Positions 33,801-45,640 of a stretch of 64,000 nucleotides of DNA are shown piece after piece. The translations under genes and the position numbers were made by a program. The first letter of the stretch is position 1, and every line of letters begins with the position of its first letter. A model generated the notes under the pieces. It saw nothing but the letters and a program-made list of their open reading frames with translations, ran no database searches and was not told the origin of the DNA. This stretch comes from Papilionanthe hookeriana x Papilionanthe teres. Lineage: Eukaryota > Streptophyta > Magnoliopsida > Asparagales > Orchidaceae. Location: NCBI GenBank assembly GCA_022702705.1, contig CM040428.1, forward strand, positions 105,170,022-105,234,021, read 5' to 3'.

Positions 33801-35185
33801 CTCCACAACATTTCAAAATATAAGTCAACTCAAAATTTAATCACAAACAGAACACAAAACTACAATTACAACTCGAATTAAAACGTCCCGTTGGATGATC
33901 TGGAATACCTCTGATGATGTAACCTACGTGTTGCTAACTGGATTTCCCACTGCCTAAATGAAAGTGTGGAACTCATTCGACTGAGTTTAGCAAATTCATC
34001 CGGACTAAGTGAATCCGATAAAAATAATGATGCCGGAAGGATGGAACCGCGGGATCTTAACCGGTGTTGTTATAATCAACTTTAAGATTTGTTTTAATTA
34101 AAACACAAAAAACACTTGGAAATTAAGACTTCTCTAAACCAAAACACTTTTCTCATCCCCCGATTTATGATTTCTAAAACTAAACCTCTCGCAACAACAA
34201 GGAGCTCGGAGCATGGTGGGCAAGACGACCATCGTCTCAAAGAAAACTTCGAACCTACTTCAAAGAAACTTCCCTAGAATTAAACAACAAAGCCATAGGA
34301 CTTCGAGGTAGTTTGCCTAGTGCAACATAAATCCTCAACTCTTCGTTAGGCATTTGCATTGCAAATTAAGCCCTAACCGGTCTTAGGATTCCGAGGTAGT
34401 CGTCCGATACGACATAAACCCTCATATCTTCCAGTGCTATTTCGTATGATTCTATCATATAAATATAAGCCCTAATTAATTAAAATCGGCAAGATTAAAA
34501 CATTAAATAAAGATTAGGACTTTCCTAAATCCAAGCCAAACAATAGGATAGTCGGGAGATTATCGAAGTTCACTTCGAATCCGTAATTTCTCCTACTTTT
34601 CTTCCTTTGAATTCCCAAAATAAAATGTTCCAAACTCGATCCATTCCCTATCGAGATTCAAAAAATTCAATTCTTTGAAAACTTAAACTTTGAAATTCTC
34701 GAGAGCAGAATTATTGATTATTATCGAGAGTTTTCTTAGGTGATTCCCGTCACTTAAGATGTAATTAACTATAGGGGCTTGCCTTTATAGGGAATTTTAA
34801 AGAACCCAGTAATATAAACCCCGTTTAATGTTTTTCATATTAAGCTGTGGAATTTGTCGGCTTATAAAATTGGTTCGCAGACTCAAACGGATGTCACAAA
34901 CCTTTCTAGTTTATTTAATCGAGCCCCATTATCAAGCAAAGGTGTCTATTCTTCTGGACGTATGCACGATTTCGTGGTGCGGCGCTCGTTTATATAAACT
35001 ATTCGGGATGTGAGATCGGCTTGATTTCATATCTTAAAATCTTCAAATTTAAAATTATTTTCAAAATCAAATACTACTTTCTAAATTATATCTATATTTA
35101 AATTAAATTTAAAATTCGCCGACAACTTCTGTAGGCGACCCCTTTTAAAAAAAAATACAACACTCAACCTAAAAATATGCCGACA
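27825..35185 (+). repeat. E1 3' LTR (7361 bp)
   Basis: It starts TGTCGACC and ends CCGACA, then the ctcct duplication. It is collinear with 421-7782 over its full length. Many of the few differences lie at CG, TG, CAG or CTG spots. It contains the same TATA-like box (30195-30202), donor-like GT (30629) and pentamer array (about 32795-33080). No gene is present. Confidence 0.93.
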
Positions 35186-35190
35186 CTCCT
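35186..35190. repeat. Target-site duplication of E1, right copy (ctcct)
   Basis: It is identical to 416-420 and directly follows the terminal CA of the E1 3' LTR. The next bases (cttctttctt) continue the E0 LTR sequence seen at 46931. Confidence 0.93.
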
Positions 35191-35785
35191 CTTCTTTCTT
35201 CACAACAACACACAATTCTCACTTTAGAGTAGTAAGGAAGAAGAAATCTCTCACTTTCTCTCCCCTCTCACACTCCTTAAAAGAGAAAAAACACAAATCT
35301 AACTTCCTACACAAAAATGGAAAGAAATCACTCTCTAAACTTAAAACTGATCTCTTCCGTTCTTCCCCCTTTGAAATGTGGCTCCAGAAGTGATTAAATT
35401 AGGCCAAAATTGAATTCCCAATATTTTTCTCAAGCAACCTTTCAAAATCCGGCCAAATACATTGAATATAGTTAAAAATTGGGATAGGGCGCTGTTTGAT
35501 GCTGGTAGGAGTGCCGTTCGATGCATTATTTCGGCAAAACATCGTAACTCCTTCGAAACTAGCGCTTTCCAGCGTTGGTGACAGTGTCGTTCAGTGCTAG
35601 TTAAATAAAATGCCCTCTTGTCCTTTTTTGCTCAAAATTTGCTCCTTTTCGCTTCCTTTTGCTCCAAAGGCCTAAAATAATTTTACCTGCATGAAATCAT
35701 CAAAAATAGCTTGCTTCAAAGTGCAATATCAACAAAAACAGCTATGAAATGAATAGTAAAAAGCTATCAAATTTTTAGTGGATCA
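35186..35785 (-). repeat. E0 3' LTR, right fragment
   Basis: It aligns with 46926-47524 of the E0 5' LTR and ends in gatca, where the other copy ends in tatca. It contains two copies of a 'gcgctg...gtgccgttc' motif (about 35490-35525 and 35566-35601) that also occurs elsewhere in E0. Confidence 0.88.
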
Positions 35786-35803
35786 AGATCCCCCAAACAT
35801 AAC
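35786..35803 (-). other. E0 polypurine tract
   Basis: On the minus strand the sequence is gttatgtttgggggatct, directly abutting the TG of the 3' LTR. Such a short G-run with T-rich flank is the usual plus-strand primer of Athila-type elements. It confirms the minus orientation of E0. Confidence 0.75.
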
Positions 35804-37149
35804 TATTACTTGTCCTCAAGTAATTTTAGTTAATACATAAAATTATGATCCACTGCAATGAACTTTCTTTCTAAAATACCAAAATTTTTATTTTGATAAG
35901 TACAATAGTAAAATTTTTAGAAAGATATTTGAATAATTCTAGAAAATTCTGCAGGTGTAAGAATGTCTAGTAATCAAGTCTAAGAGTTCTAGCTTTCTAT
36001 TAATTTCAAAAATGACTGTAGATTGTCCTACTAAGGCACTTAAAAGGATTACATGAAAAGAAGTTTATGAGAGCACTACTAGTAAAGATGCTAATCCATA
36101 CAAATAAGTTCAGGATAGTAATTAAGTTTTTCCCTTTAGGTAGGTCCAAGTGCAGCCAATTTTTTATTAGGCATCTCCTCAAGCTTCTCCTCACTTATCT
36201 TTTCTTTTTATTTTTCTTTTTATTTTGCTTTTCTTTTGTTTTTTTTTTTTTGCTTTTTTCTTTTCTTTTCTTTCCAGTGAAGATTACTCTATCTGAATAG
36301 CCTTTAATGATTTTGAACTTAGCCCTTCTCACCTAAATTTGAAACTTACCACATTCCTTTACCTTATAGGCACTTCTTTAGCTTATTAATGATTCATCAT
36401 AGAGTCTCAATCCTTTCCTATCACATAAAATTTTAAGATTCATAATATTTCAAAAATACAGTTTTTCTTACTTTGAATAGTTTACTATAGTCCTATACTT
36501 TTATATCAAATATCTTACATTACAAAATTTAATTTCATTACCAAACACTTTCATTCAATTTTATAAAATACTTAAATAAAATCAAAATACACTTTTCTGA
36601 AATTGAGCTCTATTACAGTAAATAATGTTACTAATTTTTGAATATAATTTTAAATGAGATCAATTAACAGATAAATCTTTCCTTTCCCCTAAACATAGAT
36701 TTTTTAATATAATTTACACGGAAAAAAGAAAAGATCTAAATATAACTCATACCTCAATATGCTGGCTTTTCATACCTTTGAGTTCCAACAGCTTTTTCTT
36801 CATAAAGTAGAACATTAGACCAGAAATAATTAAGAAGCATTTCTATATAAGTATGGGTTAGAGGTTTATAATGAAGAAGTTTAAACACATTAAACAGTGC
36901 TCATAACATTAACATCCCACTGTTACTTGTAAAAATTAAAATAGCAATTCAAACTCATAAAAACTTCACTATCACATCAGATACATCTCAATTCGATAAC
37001 AAAGTCTACTACGAGTCCATCTAACACACATATAACATCTCAGATACAAATCATAAGGAGTCTCAGGTACATCACAAATATGAAACACAAATACATCACA
37101 ATGTTTAATGAAAAAAAACTAAAAATAAAATACACAAACTGCCAATCTT
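35804..37149 (-). other. E0 3' non-coding region with a long purine/pyrimidine tract
   Basis: No coding signal. At 36190-36282 the plus strand is almost only T and C (purine-rich on the element's coding strand). The rest is AT-rich DNA without recognisable features. Confidence 0.6.
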
Positions 37150-37189
37150 CACCTTCTGCAGGAGCTCCACCATCATCAGGTTCCTCAGG

Positions 37190-38050
37190 CTAGTATGGAG
37201 TATACTCAGGGTAAGTAGAAAATACAACATCAGGGTCTCCTCTGAAAAATCTCATTTGTGTGTCATGATAAGCTATCTGATATTCTCTCCATCGCACTTG
37301 AAAATCATCATTAATTTTGTTCCTTACTTCTATCCCCTCTACTCTGGTGTTTAACCTTTCCAATTGATCTGTAACATGATGCAGAGTAAGCTCCCTAGAT
37401 GTAGATGGTCTATCACTATTAGAAGAAGGTTCATCAGCTCTCTTACTCCATTTCCATCCTACATGGGCTTCATATGTTTTCAAATTTAATTTAGTAATAG
37501 GCTTCAGGGGGTGGACTACCTCATCATTATCTTCAATCATTACACCTGCCTGAATACATAAAGCATGAATCAGACTGGGGTGTCCTAGTCCTCCTATAGT
37601 CTCTCCTTTTGAGCTTTTCAAAATACATTTATGAATGACAGCCCCAGTATTTATATTCTTCATATTCTGAATACAGTAATTCAGAACAGCTCTATCAAAT
37701 GTAACATCACTATGATGGTTGGTAAGTAACCATCTTGCAAAGATGAAATAATGTCAGGCTTTTCATACAAGATTCAAAGTAGAAAGGGGAAAATTAGCTT
37801 TTATTCTCTGCTTAATTTTCCATTCCCCTTTTCCATCAGTCAAAAAGTTTATAATCTCATCCAATGCTTAATTCGTGATAGAAAAATTTTCATAATCCCA
37901 ATGGTAGAGTGCTCTCAACTGATAAAATGCTTTTATGCTGACAGGGGTGAATTCAACCACTTGGCCTCTAACTAGAAAAAATTTACTCTCAGAATAATAC
38001 AAATTTACATAAAATTCTCAAACAATACCCAACAATGCATTTGCAGTGAA
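37190..38050 (-). pseudogene. E0 env-like / 'plant transposon protein' frame, distal copy
   Basis: The open piece 37663-37190 includes NINTGAVIHKCIL, GGLGHPSLIHALCIQAGV and a coiled-coil-like segment (LERLNTRVEGIEV). Upstream, before a break, codons give ...TFDRAVLNYCIQNM. This is the domain often annotated as putative plant transposon protein, found after integrase in Athila-type elements. It is related to the second copy at 39231-40030. Two or more frame breaks show decay. A molecular function is not established. Confidence 0.65.
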
Positions 38051-39230
38051 AGAACAGAAAATCTCCCATTGACGATTAGCAATCAGTTCTTCAAGCATTC
38101 CTCCAGGATTTTTAAAGGCACTTTCATGAATACATTTCTTACTGCTAAGAAACGTACTAAAATGTGAATTGGCTTTGAAATTAACAAATTCACTTTCATC
38201 TTATTCAAATTTCCTCTTCTCCTTAGCCAATCTTGGAACCATTTATCTAAAAATATCAAATTATTCCAAATCAATTTTAAAATTACAATGCAATCGACTC
38301 CAAGGCAAATTTAAATTGATAAGAACTCAAAATACATGAAAAATCTCCAAAGTTTCTCCATGAACTTCAAAATTCTAAATCTTCCTAATGTAGGAGGTTT
38401 CCATGGTCAAAATAAAAAAAAATTAGGTTAAAGTGTAGCTCTTACCAAGAGAAGATGAAATCCGAAATTTTTTTTGCTACAAATCGCTTCAAATCCAAAT
38501 GCTAGTGAGCCCTAGGCGCAAAAATCGTTCTTGACTGGAGGTTGAAGACAATGATTTGGGCAAAAATGGCGGATCCCAGGGTTAAATCACAAAAATTTTG
38601 AGTTTCAGGCATATTTCGCATTCGAACGTTGTCCAGCGCTGGAAGCAGTGCCGTTCAGTGCATTATTCTGCTAAAATGGCCAAACTCTCTGACTTTTGAC
38701 ACTTTCTGGTGCTGGTAGTAGTGCCGTTCGGCGGAAGTTTAAAAATCGGGCTTCCAACTTCCTTTTGCTATTACGATAATTTCAAGCCAACTCCGATGTC
38801 TAATTAGTCTAATTAAGCATTGAATAACATCCTAAAGCCTTGGCAAATGATATTTTTTAACACAAACAACACATAACATTACTTTCCAATATAAAATCCA
38901 TGAGTCATACATACACACAACACTAAACATTACATATTTTCAAGCCATATAATCTTAAATTTAGAGTTGCACACAACCACAACACAATAAAGCTGAAAAC
39001 TAAACAAACATTCATGTCCAAATATAACATTCAAACCAAATATAGTAAAGTCAAAGCAAAGCAATCTAATAAACAAACACATAAACACACTAATCAAAAT
39101 TTCATTCTTCCTCCGAAGTATCATCAATTCTAAGATCTCCCATCGATTGCACGTGGACAAATAACTTGTAGAATGGATGAAACAGGAATTCTTCAGTAGA
39201 CTCCTCTTCAATCCAACCTTTTCTTCTCAT
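38051..39230 (-). other. Spacer between the two E0 env-like frames
   Basis: AT-rich DNA without a supported gene. At 38636-38741 is a 100-bp segment resembling part of the E0 LTR, with the paired 'gctgg...gtgccgttc' motif and 'cattattctgc' between. Confidence 0.6.
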
Positions 39231-40030
39231 CTATCGCGTTAAACTTCCTTCAAGATATCTAGAATGATCAAAGTGCTCCTTCACTCTCCAATTCAGATGA
39301 TCAAAGAAAACAAAAAGATTGTTGATTGCATTCATCAGATGTTGTACATCCTTCTCCAATTTCTTGATTTTCTTCAGGATGATATGTGAACTTTCAGGAA
39401 AATAAGGAGGAATAGGAGCTGACCTTTGAGATGGTTGATCTTCAATAATGCTCATATCATTCATATCACCAATTACCTGTTTATTATATGCATCAGCTGG
39501 GTATATAAGCTTCCAAGGTAGAAGTACTCTTTCCCAGTTCTCGTATGGCTCTTGTGATTGATTATAGAGGAGAAATATGGTGGAAGGATTTCTAAGCTCA
39601 AACTTTGATCCATGAAGGATCAATCCCAAAATAGACTTAACAATTATCGAGCCAACATCAATAGACATTCCCATTTGAATACAATAAGTTAGAATAACAC
39701 ACTCCTTAGTTACCTTACTGATTTTCATTGTTGGGAGAAATTTTGCACAAATGAAGTATTGTTTGTGTTTCAACGTAGGATTTAACAGTGTGGTCGAGAA
39801 ACTTACATACTTGCTATTTCTTATCTCTCATTCATCACTTTCATTCGTTAGATATCTGTATATGTCATTCATATTGTCCTTGAACGGTGAAAAATTTTAA
39901 TAGTGACAGATTGACACATTCTCTATCATGTATAAATCATTAATCTTTGCAGGAGTAAGTGTGACAAACCTACCTCGCACATAAACTGATCCTTGGTTGT
40001 TTCCATGAAGACTTGCATAAAACTCCACAA
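39231..40030 (-). pseudogene. E0 env-like / 'plant transposon protein' frame, proximal copy
   Basis: The open piece 39773-39231 gives TKECVILTYCIQMGMSIDVG followed by SIIVKSI, a central region, and a coiled-coil-like end (ILKKIKKLEKDVQHLMNAIN). Upstream codons (EFYASLHGN, VYVRGRFVTLTPAKIND near 39960-40020) belong to the same domain in a neighbouring frame. It aligns with the distal copy, so E0 carries two diverged versions in tandem. Function is unknown; env-like is a positional label. Confidence 0.68.
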
Positions 40031-40564
40031 TAGAACAACTACAGCGGTAGTAATATAACACAATACTTCCCAATGTCTTTGAATAATAGTTTCATCAATT
40101 CTATTTGTAGGAGAATTCGTACCTCAATTTACAATGCCTTGCTCCTTAATCAATCTCATTTTACAGATATTTTTGTTGAAAAGTCACTGCGCCTACAGTT
40201 GAACATGTGAAATCTTTGAATTTCCATCGTGTCAAAATCCATTTGAACAATAATTTGGGTCTTCCTCTTTATTCATTTGGAAGTTCCAACATCTATGAGC
40301 AGTTTTTGGAAGTTCTAATGGAGGTGTTACCTTCTAGAACCGCCAAAACACAGATTTTAAAGATGAGAAACGATTTTCTGAACAGCGGCGCTGCCCAGCG
40401 CTGATATCAGCGCCGTTCGACGCTAGTTCAAATTCGTCAAACTTCACTTTGTTCAGATTTTTTCCAAATTTCGATTTGATTCATTTCTGAAATATTATTA
40501 AGACTTAATTAAGCAACAAAAAAAACACAAATAACACATCAAACAAAGCAAACACTCAATAACC

Positions 40565-40600
40565 GTGGGTTGCCTCCCACAAAGCGCTTGGTTTGACATC
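40565..40600 (-). other. Conserved post-integrase segment with small hairpin, E0
   Basis: On the minus strand: caagcgctttgtgggaggca followed by acccac. The ends gtggg and cccac can pair around a six-base loop (40565-40580). The core gcgctt..tgggaggcaaccca is a recurring sequence directly after pol in Athila-type elements as I know them. Its role is unknown. Confidence 0.55.
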
Positions 40601-40616
40601 ATCAACCCAACATAAA

Positions 40617-41760
40617 TTTCAGTTATTCAGGTTGATCTAACATTAAAACCACTTTAAAATTAGGTATATTGCATTCAAAATATGATTTTGATCTTTGGCC
40701 ATTAACTTTGAATATTCTTCTAGATTTATGGTCTTGGATAATCACAGCTCCAAACTTATATACTATTACGACGTTGAAAGGTCGTGGCCATCCAGATTTC
40801 AGTTTCCCAGGAAATAATTTCAATCTTGTTTTGTATAAAAAACATTTTGTCCTGGCTAAAATTCCTTTTTGACAATCTTCCGATCATGACATAATTTTTA
40901 TCTTTCCTTATATATTCTATCATTATCATATGATTGTTTTCTGATTTCTTCCAATTCATTCAATTGCAACGGTCTCTTCTCACCAGCATCTTTCAAATTA
41001 AAATTCAATTTCTTTATCGCTCCATATGCTTTATATTCTAATTCTACTAACAAGTGACTGGTTTTTCAAATGATTAATCTATAAGGGGACATTCCTATAG
41101 GAGTTTTATAAGCAGTTATGTATGCCCATAAAGCAGTATCTAATCTAGCAGACCAATTCAATTTCTCAAGATTAATGACTTTCTCCAGAATTCATTTAAT
41201 TTCATGATTAGATACCTCTGTTAAACCATTAGTTTGGGGATGATGACCTGTAGAGATTCTATACATAATATTATTTTTTCCACCAATCTCTGAATCAGAT
41301 TATTTTTAAAATGGTATCCTCCATCAGTGATGATTACTCTAGGCATTTCATATCTTATTAAAATATTTTTCATTAAAAACCTCGAAACAGTTTTAGCATC
41401 ACACCTGGGTAAAGCTATTTCCCTAATCCATTTTGATACATAATCAACAGCAATCAATATATATATATTTCCAAATGAAGACATAAATGGTCCCATAAAA
41501 TCTAATCCCCTTGCATCAAAATTTTCAAATTCCAAAGTAAAATTAAGAGGCATTTAATTTCTTCTAGTTATATTGCTTATTCTCTGAGATTGATCACAAG
41601 TATTGATAAATTTATAAATATATCTGAAAAGTGTAGGCCAATAAAATCCAGATTCTAAAATCTTATGTGCAGTTCTATCAATTCCAAAATGTCCTCTAAA
41701 TTTAGAATCATGAAATTCTCGAATTATATTTTCAGTTTCTTTATAAGGCACACGTCACCT
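40617..41760 (-). pseudogene. pol: E0 integrase
   Basis: The zinc-binding part is 41751-41554 (EFHDSKFRGHFGIDRTAHKI, with TCDQSQ where Cys pairs are expected). The core is 41553-41221, with D-F-M-G-P-F, V-D-Y-V-S-K-W and I-I-T-D-G-G. The third acidic residue lies in T-E-V-S-N near 41215. The C-terminus has KLFPGKLKSGWPRPFNVV and FKVNGQR at 40623-40823. Several stops and frame breaks are present. The motifs are Athila-type. Confidence 0.82.
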
Positions 41761-43412
41761 AATAATAAGATCTTTATATTGCTTGTACAGATAAGGATCA
41801 TCCTAAAAATAAAATTTAGCATCATGTATTAATTATTTCTGTTGTTGCATTGTTAAATGAGGTGGTAAAATATTACTAATAATGTAGTTCACAATATCAG
41901 CATACCACGGTCAATTTCCTTCTTTAACATTATATAATTGCTCATCAGAAAAAGTTTCAGCAGATTCCTTTTCAAAATTATCCAAATTAGGTTGTTCAAG
42001 TCTAGATAAATGATTAACTATTTAATTATCGACCCCTTTTCTATTAACGATCTCAAAATCAAATTCTTGCATTAAAAGCATCCATCGAATTAGTCTTGAT
42101 TTTGGATCCTTCTTTTCATTAAGTATTTAAGAGCACAATGATCAATATGCACAATAAATTTAGCTCTGATTAAGTAAGATCTAAATTTTTCAAAAACATA
42201 TACAATTGTTAATAACTCTCTCTCTCAGTAGTAGAGTAATTAATTTCTTCAATAGATTAAAAGCTTTTAAGCATTCATCGTTAAAATTAAACTTTGTCTC
42301 TTTTTCCAAAAGTTGGCATAGAGGCTTATAAATTTTTAAAAAATCTTTGATATATCGCATGTAGAATTCTACATGTCCCAAAAAGTTTCTTACACCTCTC
42401 ACAGTTGTTGGAGGTCATAATTTTTCTATAACATGAGTCTTTGCAGAATCTACTTCCAGGCCATATTCCGATATTTTATGCCCAAGCACAACTCCTCCTG
42501 CAACCATAAATTGACACTTTTCCTAGTTTAGGACTAAATTTGTTCTCTCGCATACCTCTAAAAATTTTTCTAAGTTGCATAGACATGCATCAAATGAACC
42601 TCCAAATACTAAGAAATCATCCATAAAAACTTCTATTCCTCATCAATTAAATTGCTAAATATGGTTTTCATACATCTTTGAAATGCTGCAGGTGCATTAC
42701 ATAATTCAAAGGGTATTCTTCTATAAAGCAAATGTTCCATAAGGGCTAGTAAATGTAGTTTTTTCTTGATCCTCACGAACAATAGGTATTTTGTTATAAC
42801 AGGTATATCCATATAGAAAGCAATAGTACTTGTATCCAACATGTCTGTCTAGCATTTGGTCTAAAATGGGTAAAGGAAAGTGATCCTTTCTGGTGGCGGC
42901 ATTTAATTTTCTATAATCAATACATATTCGCCAACCAGTGACTTGTCTTGTCGGTATAACTTTATCTTGATCATTTACATCAATAATCACAGTTCCTTTC
43001 TAAGGAACACATTGAATTTGGCTCACCCAAACACTATAAAAAATAGGATTATTAATTGCAACATCTAATCACTTTAATATCTCTTTTTTAATCACTTCTT
43101 TCATTATTGGGTTTAGTCTCCTTTGTGAATCAACTCTTGCTTTGTGTTGTTCATCCCATAAAATTTTGGGCATACAAATCGAATGGCTGATTGCTTTTAT
43201 ATCAGCTATGGACAACCAAAAGCTTTTTTGTATCTTTTTAAAGTTTCCAATAATTTTTGTTCTTGATATTCATTTAAATCCAAAAATACAATGACTAGTA
43301 AGGTAGATGATTCTCCTAAAAACATGTACTTTAAATGATTAGAAAGAATTTTCAGCTCATGTTCAGGGGGTTTAATGATAGATGGAATCAAACATTTATC
43401 TCCATTTTCCAC
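41761..43412 (-). pseudogene. pol: E0 reverse transcriptase and RNase H
   Basis: RT enters with PPEHELKILSNHLKYMFLGE (43412-43206). It continues with WRICIDYRKLNAATRKDHFP, FTSPYGTFAL and FELCNAPAAFQRCMKTIF (42990-42640). The catalytic motif reads F-M-D-D at about 42616-42627. FLGHVEFYMRYIKDF follows at 42400. RNase H traces (HCALKYLMKR, FDGCF) reach about 41990. At least six frame changes or stops make it non-functional. Confidence 0.85.
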
Positions 43413-43421
43413 AGCATCTAC

Positions 43422-43960
43422 TCATTCAAAATTTTCTTGAACAAAGTCTAACTTTTCATTCTTCATATCATCCAAATCATCTTCATTTTCACTTTCATTT
43501 TCATTCTCACAGTCCAGCCTCTCTTCAAATAATTCTTTAAAATAATCTTCTCTCAAATAATCACAAACTTCCATTCGATAGCACTCATCATCTTTTTCAG
43601 TTGAAGGGTACTTCATAGATTTCAGAATATTGAAAGTTACCTCTTCGTCATTAACTCTCAAGGTTAATTCTCATTTTTAGACATCAATCATAGCTTTTCC
43701 AGTAGCAAGGAATGGTCTTCCTAAAATAATTGGAATTTCTTTATCTTCGTCCATATCTAATACAATAAAGTTTACAGGAAAGATAAAGTTATCCATCTTC
43801 ACTAATACGTCTTCCACAACTCCTTTAGGATAATTGATATAACGATCAACTAGCTGAAGAGTCACAGATATAGGTAAAATTTCTCCTATTCCTAATCTTC
43901 TGAAAGTTGATAAAGGCATAAGATTAATACTAGCTCCAAGATCACATAAAGCTCTTTCGA
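43422..43960 (-). pseudogene. pro: E0 aspartic protease and acidic linker
   Basis: L-C-D-L-G-A-S-I-N-L-M-P-L-S begins near 43950, with the catalytic Asp codon at 43941-43943. It continues to IPIILGRPFLATGKAMIDV at 43680. A linker rich in D, E and N follows (43661-43422). D-L-G-A/S at this site is characteristic of Athila-type protease. Confidence 0.8.
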
Positions 43961-45640
43961 AATATTTTTCACCTATAGCGCACGGGATAGTGAAACTACC
44001 TGGGTCTTTAAGTTTTTCAAGAAGTTTTTTTGGATAATTGTACTACACTCACTGCTAAGTGCAACAGTCTCATGGTCTTTAAACTTTATCTTCCTTTTAA
44101 GAATATCATTCATAAACTTTGCATAATCATGCAGCTGCTCTAATGCTTCAACAAAGGGAATATAAATTGTTAATTTCATAAGAATTTCCAATAATTTAGC
44201 AAATTTGTTATTCGTGTTCTATTTCTTTAGTCTTTGAGGAAAAGGAGGAGGTGGATTTTCAACAGCTATCTTCATTAGTTCTATCGAATATTCATCTGGT
44301 TATATCTTATTAGAAAGTTTCTCAATGTTCACTTCCTCTCTTTCAACTTCGACTTCTTTTTAAACTCTTGATTCCAATACTTTTTGACTCCTAAATTGAA
44401 TAGCCTTAATTTTCTCATTGTTTTGATATTTCTGGTTGATCTCAAAATTGCAAGGAAAATTCACAGAAGGTCTATTATTAAGCAAAGTAAAGATATGTCG
44501 CAATTGATTTTCAATGTTCTTCATCATAACATTTTGAGCTTGAATTTGATTACACATATTCAGAATCATTTCTTCAGTAGACAACTTCTTTTCTTTAAAT
44601 TGTTTTTTACTATTAAAAGCAAGAGGATAAGAAGGTCTAAAATGGTTATATTCTTGGTTGTTTAGATTTCCAACTGGATTCATAAGATTGTTTCCCCATT
44701 ACGGGTTAACAACAACATTGATATTATTCCAGTTGAAGTTCAGATGATTCCTCCAACTAGGACTATAATAATTTGAATAAGGATTACAGACTTTATTATG
44801 TATAGCATTCAAGGTTTCATAAGACATTTAAGATTATATTATCTATCCTGATGAATTTTCTTCAAACACTAAGGGTGTTGGAGAATAACTCATTCCATAT
44901 TGATCTGTTTTCTTAGAAAGTGTAGCAATTTGAGAAACTATCATGGTTATCGCATCAGAATCATGAATATTGGATACTCTCTTAGAATTTACCTGCTCAG
45001 AGGGCCATTAAAAACTATTAATAGCCATCTCTTCAATTAACTAATATGCTTCATCAAAAGTTTTGACATTCAGCAGCATCGATAATCGATCCCAATGATC
45101 CTACCAATCCATTATAGAAGGTTTGAATTATTAACCAGTCTGGTAAAGCATGGTGTGGACACTTCCTCAGAAGATCTTTAAATCTTTCCCAAGCTTCATA
45201 TTTGAATTCTCCAACAAACTGACTAAAAGATGTGATATCATTTCTCAACTTACCAGTTTTGGAAGGAGGAAAATATTTCGACTGTAACTTTTGTGAAAGC
45301 TCTCCCCAAGTTCTAATAGATCCAGGTGCTAACGAATTTAGCACACCTTAGATTTATACCTAAGTGAAAAAGGAAAAATTTTAAGTCTAACAACATCATT
45401 CGACACACCATCATATTTAAAAGTAGCACATAGCTCTAGAAAACTAGCGAGATGTAAGTTAGGATCTTCATTAGGTGTTCCTCCAAATTGATTATTCTGT
45501 ACCATTTGGATAATAACAGGTTTAAGCTGAAATGAATTAGCAGCAACATCAGGATTTTGAATAGTTAAGTGAATTTAATCTGCTGTTAGACTAGCATAAT
45601 CTGTTAAAGGTCTTGGTATATTTTCATTTTAATTTTTTAA
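43961..45640 (-). pseudogene. gag: E0 gag
   Basis: The capsid domain reads N-Q-F-G-G-T-P-N-E-D-P-N-L-H-L-A near 45470, then RTWGELSQKLQSKYFPPSKT and YEAWERFKDLLRKCPHHALP (45344-45054). A stop lies between these parts near 45345. The C-terminal part (44683-44360 and 44191-43973) is low in recognisable motifs. This is the Retrotrans_gag family, Athila type. It is broken in several places. Confidence 0.82.

Larger units (their letters stand above)
421..35185 (+). mobile_element. E1: giant Tat/Ogre-like Ty3/gypsy retrotransposon carrying an ALKBH-like gene
   Basis: The element is bounded by TG...CA LTRs (421-7782 and 27825-35185) and a 5-bp duplication. Total length is 34.8 kb, or about 27.5 kb without the nested LTR copy at 8322-15630. 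Internal order is primer-binding site, leader, gag, protease, RT, RNase H, a second archaeal-type RNase H, integrase, an ALKBH-like ORF, a tandem array, then the 3' LTR. The arginine-type primer-binding site and second RNase H place it in the Tat lineage, which includes Ogre. The two LTRs are almost the same by eye, so insertion into E0 was recent. I could not compute an identity. Confidence 0.9.
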
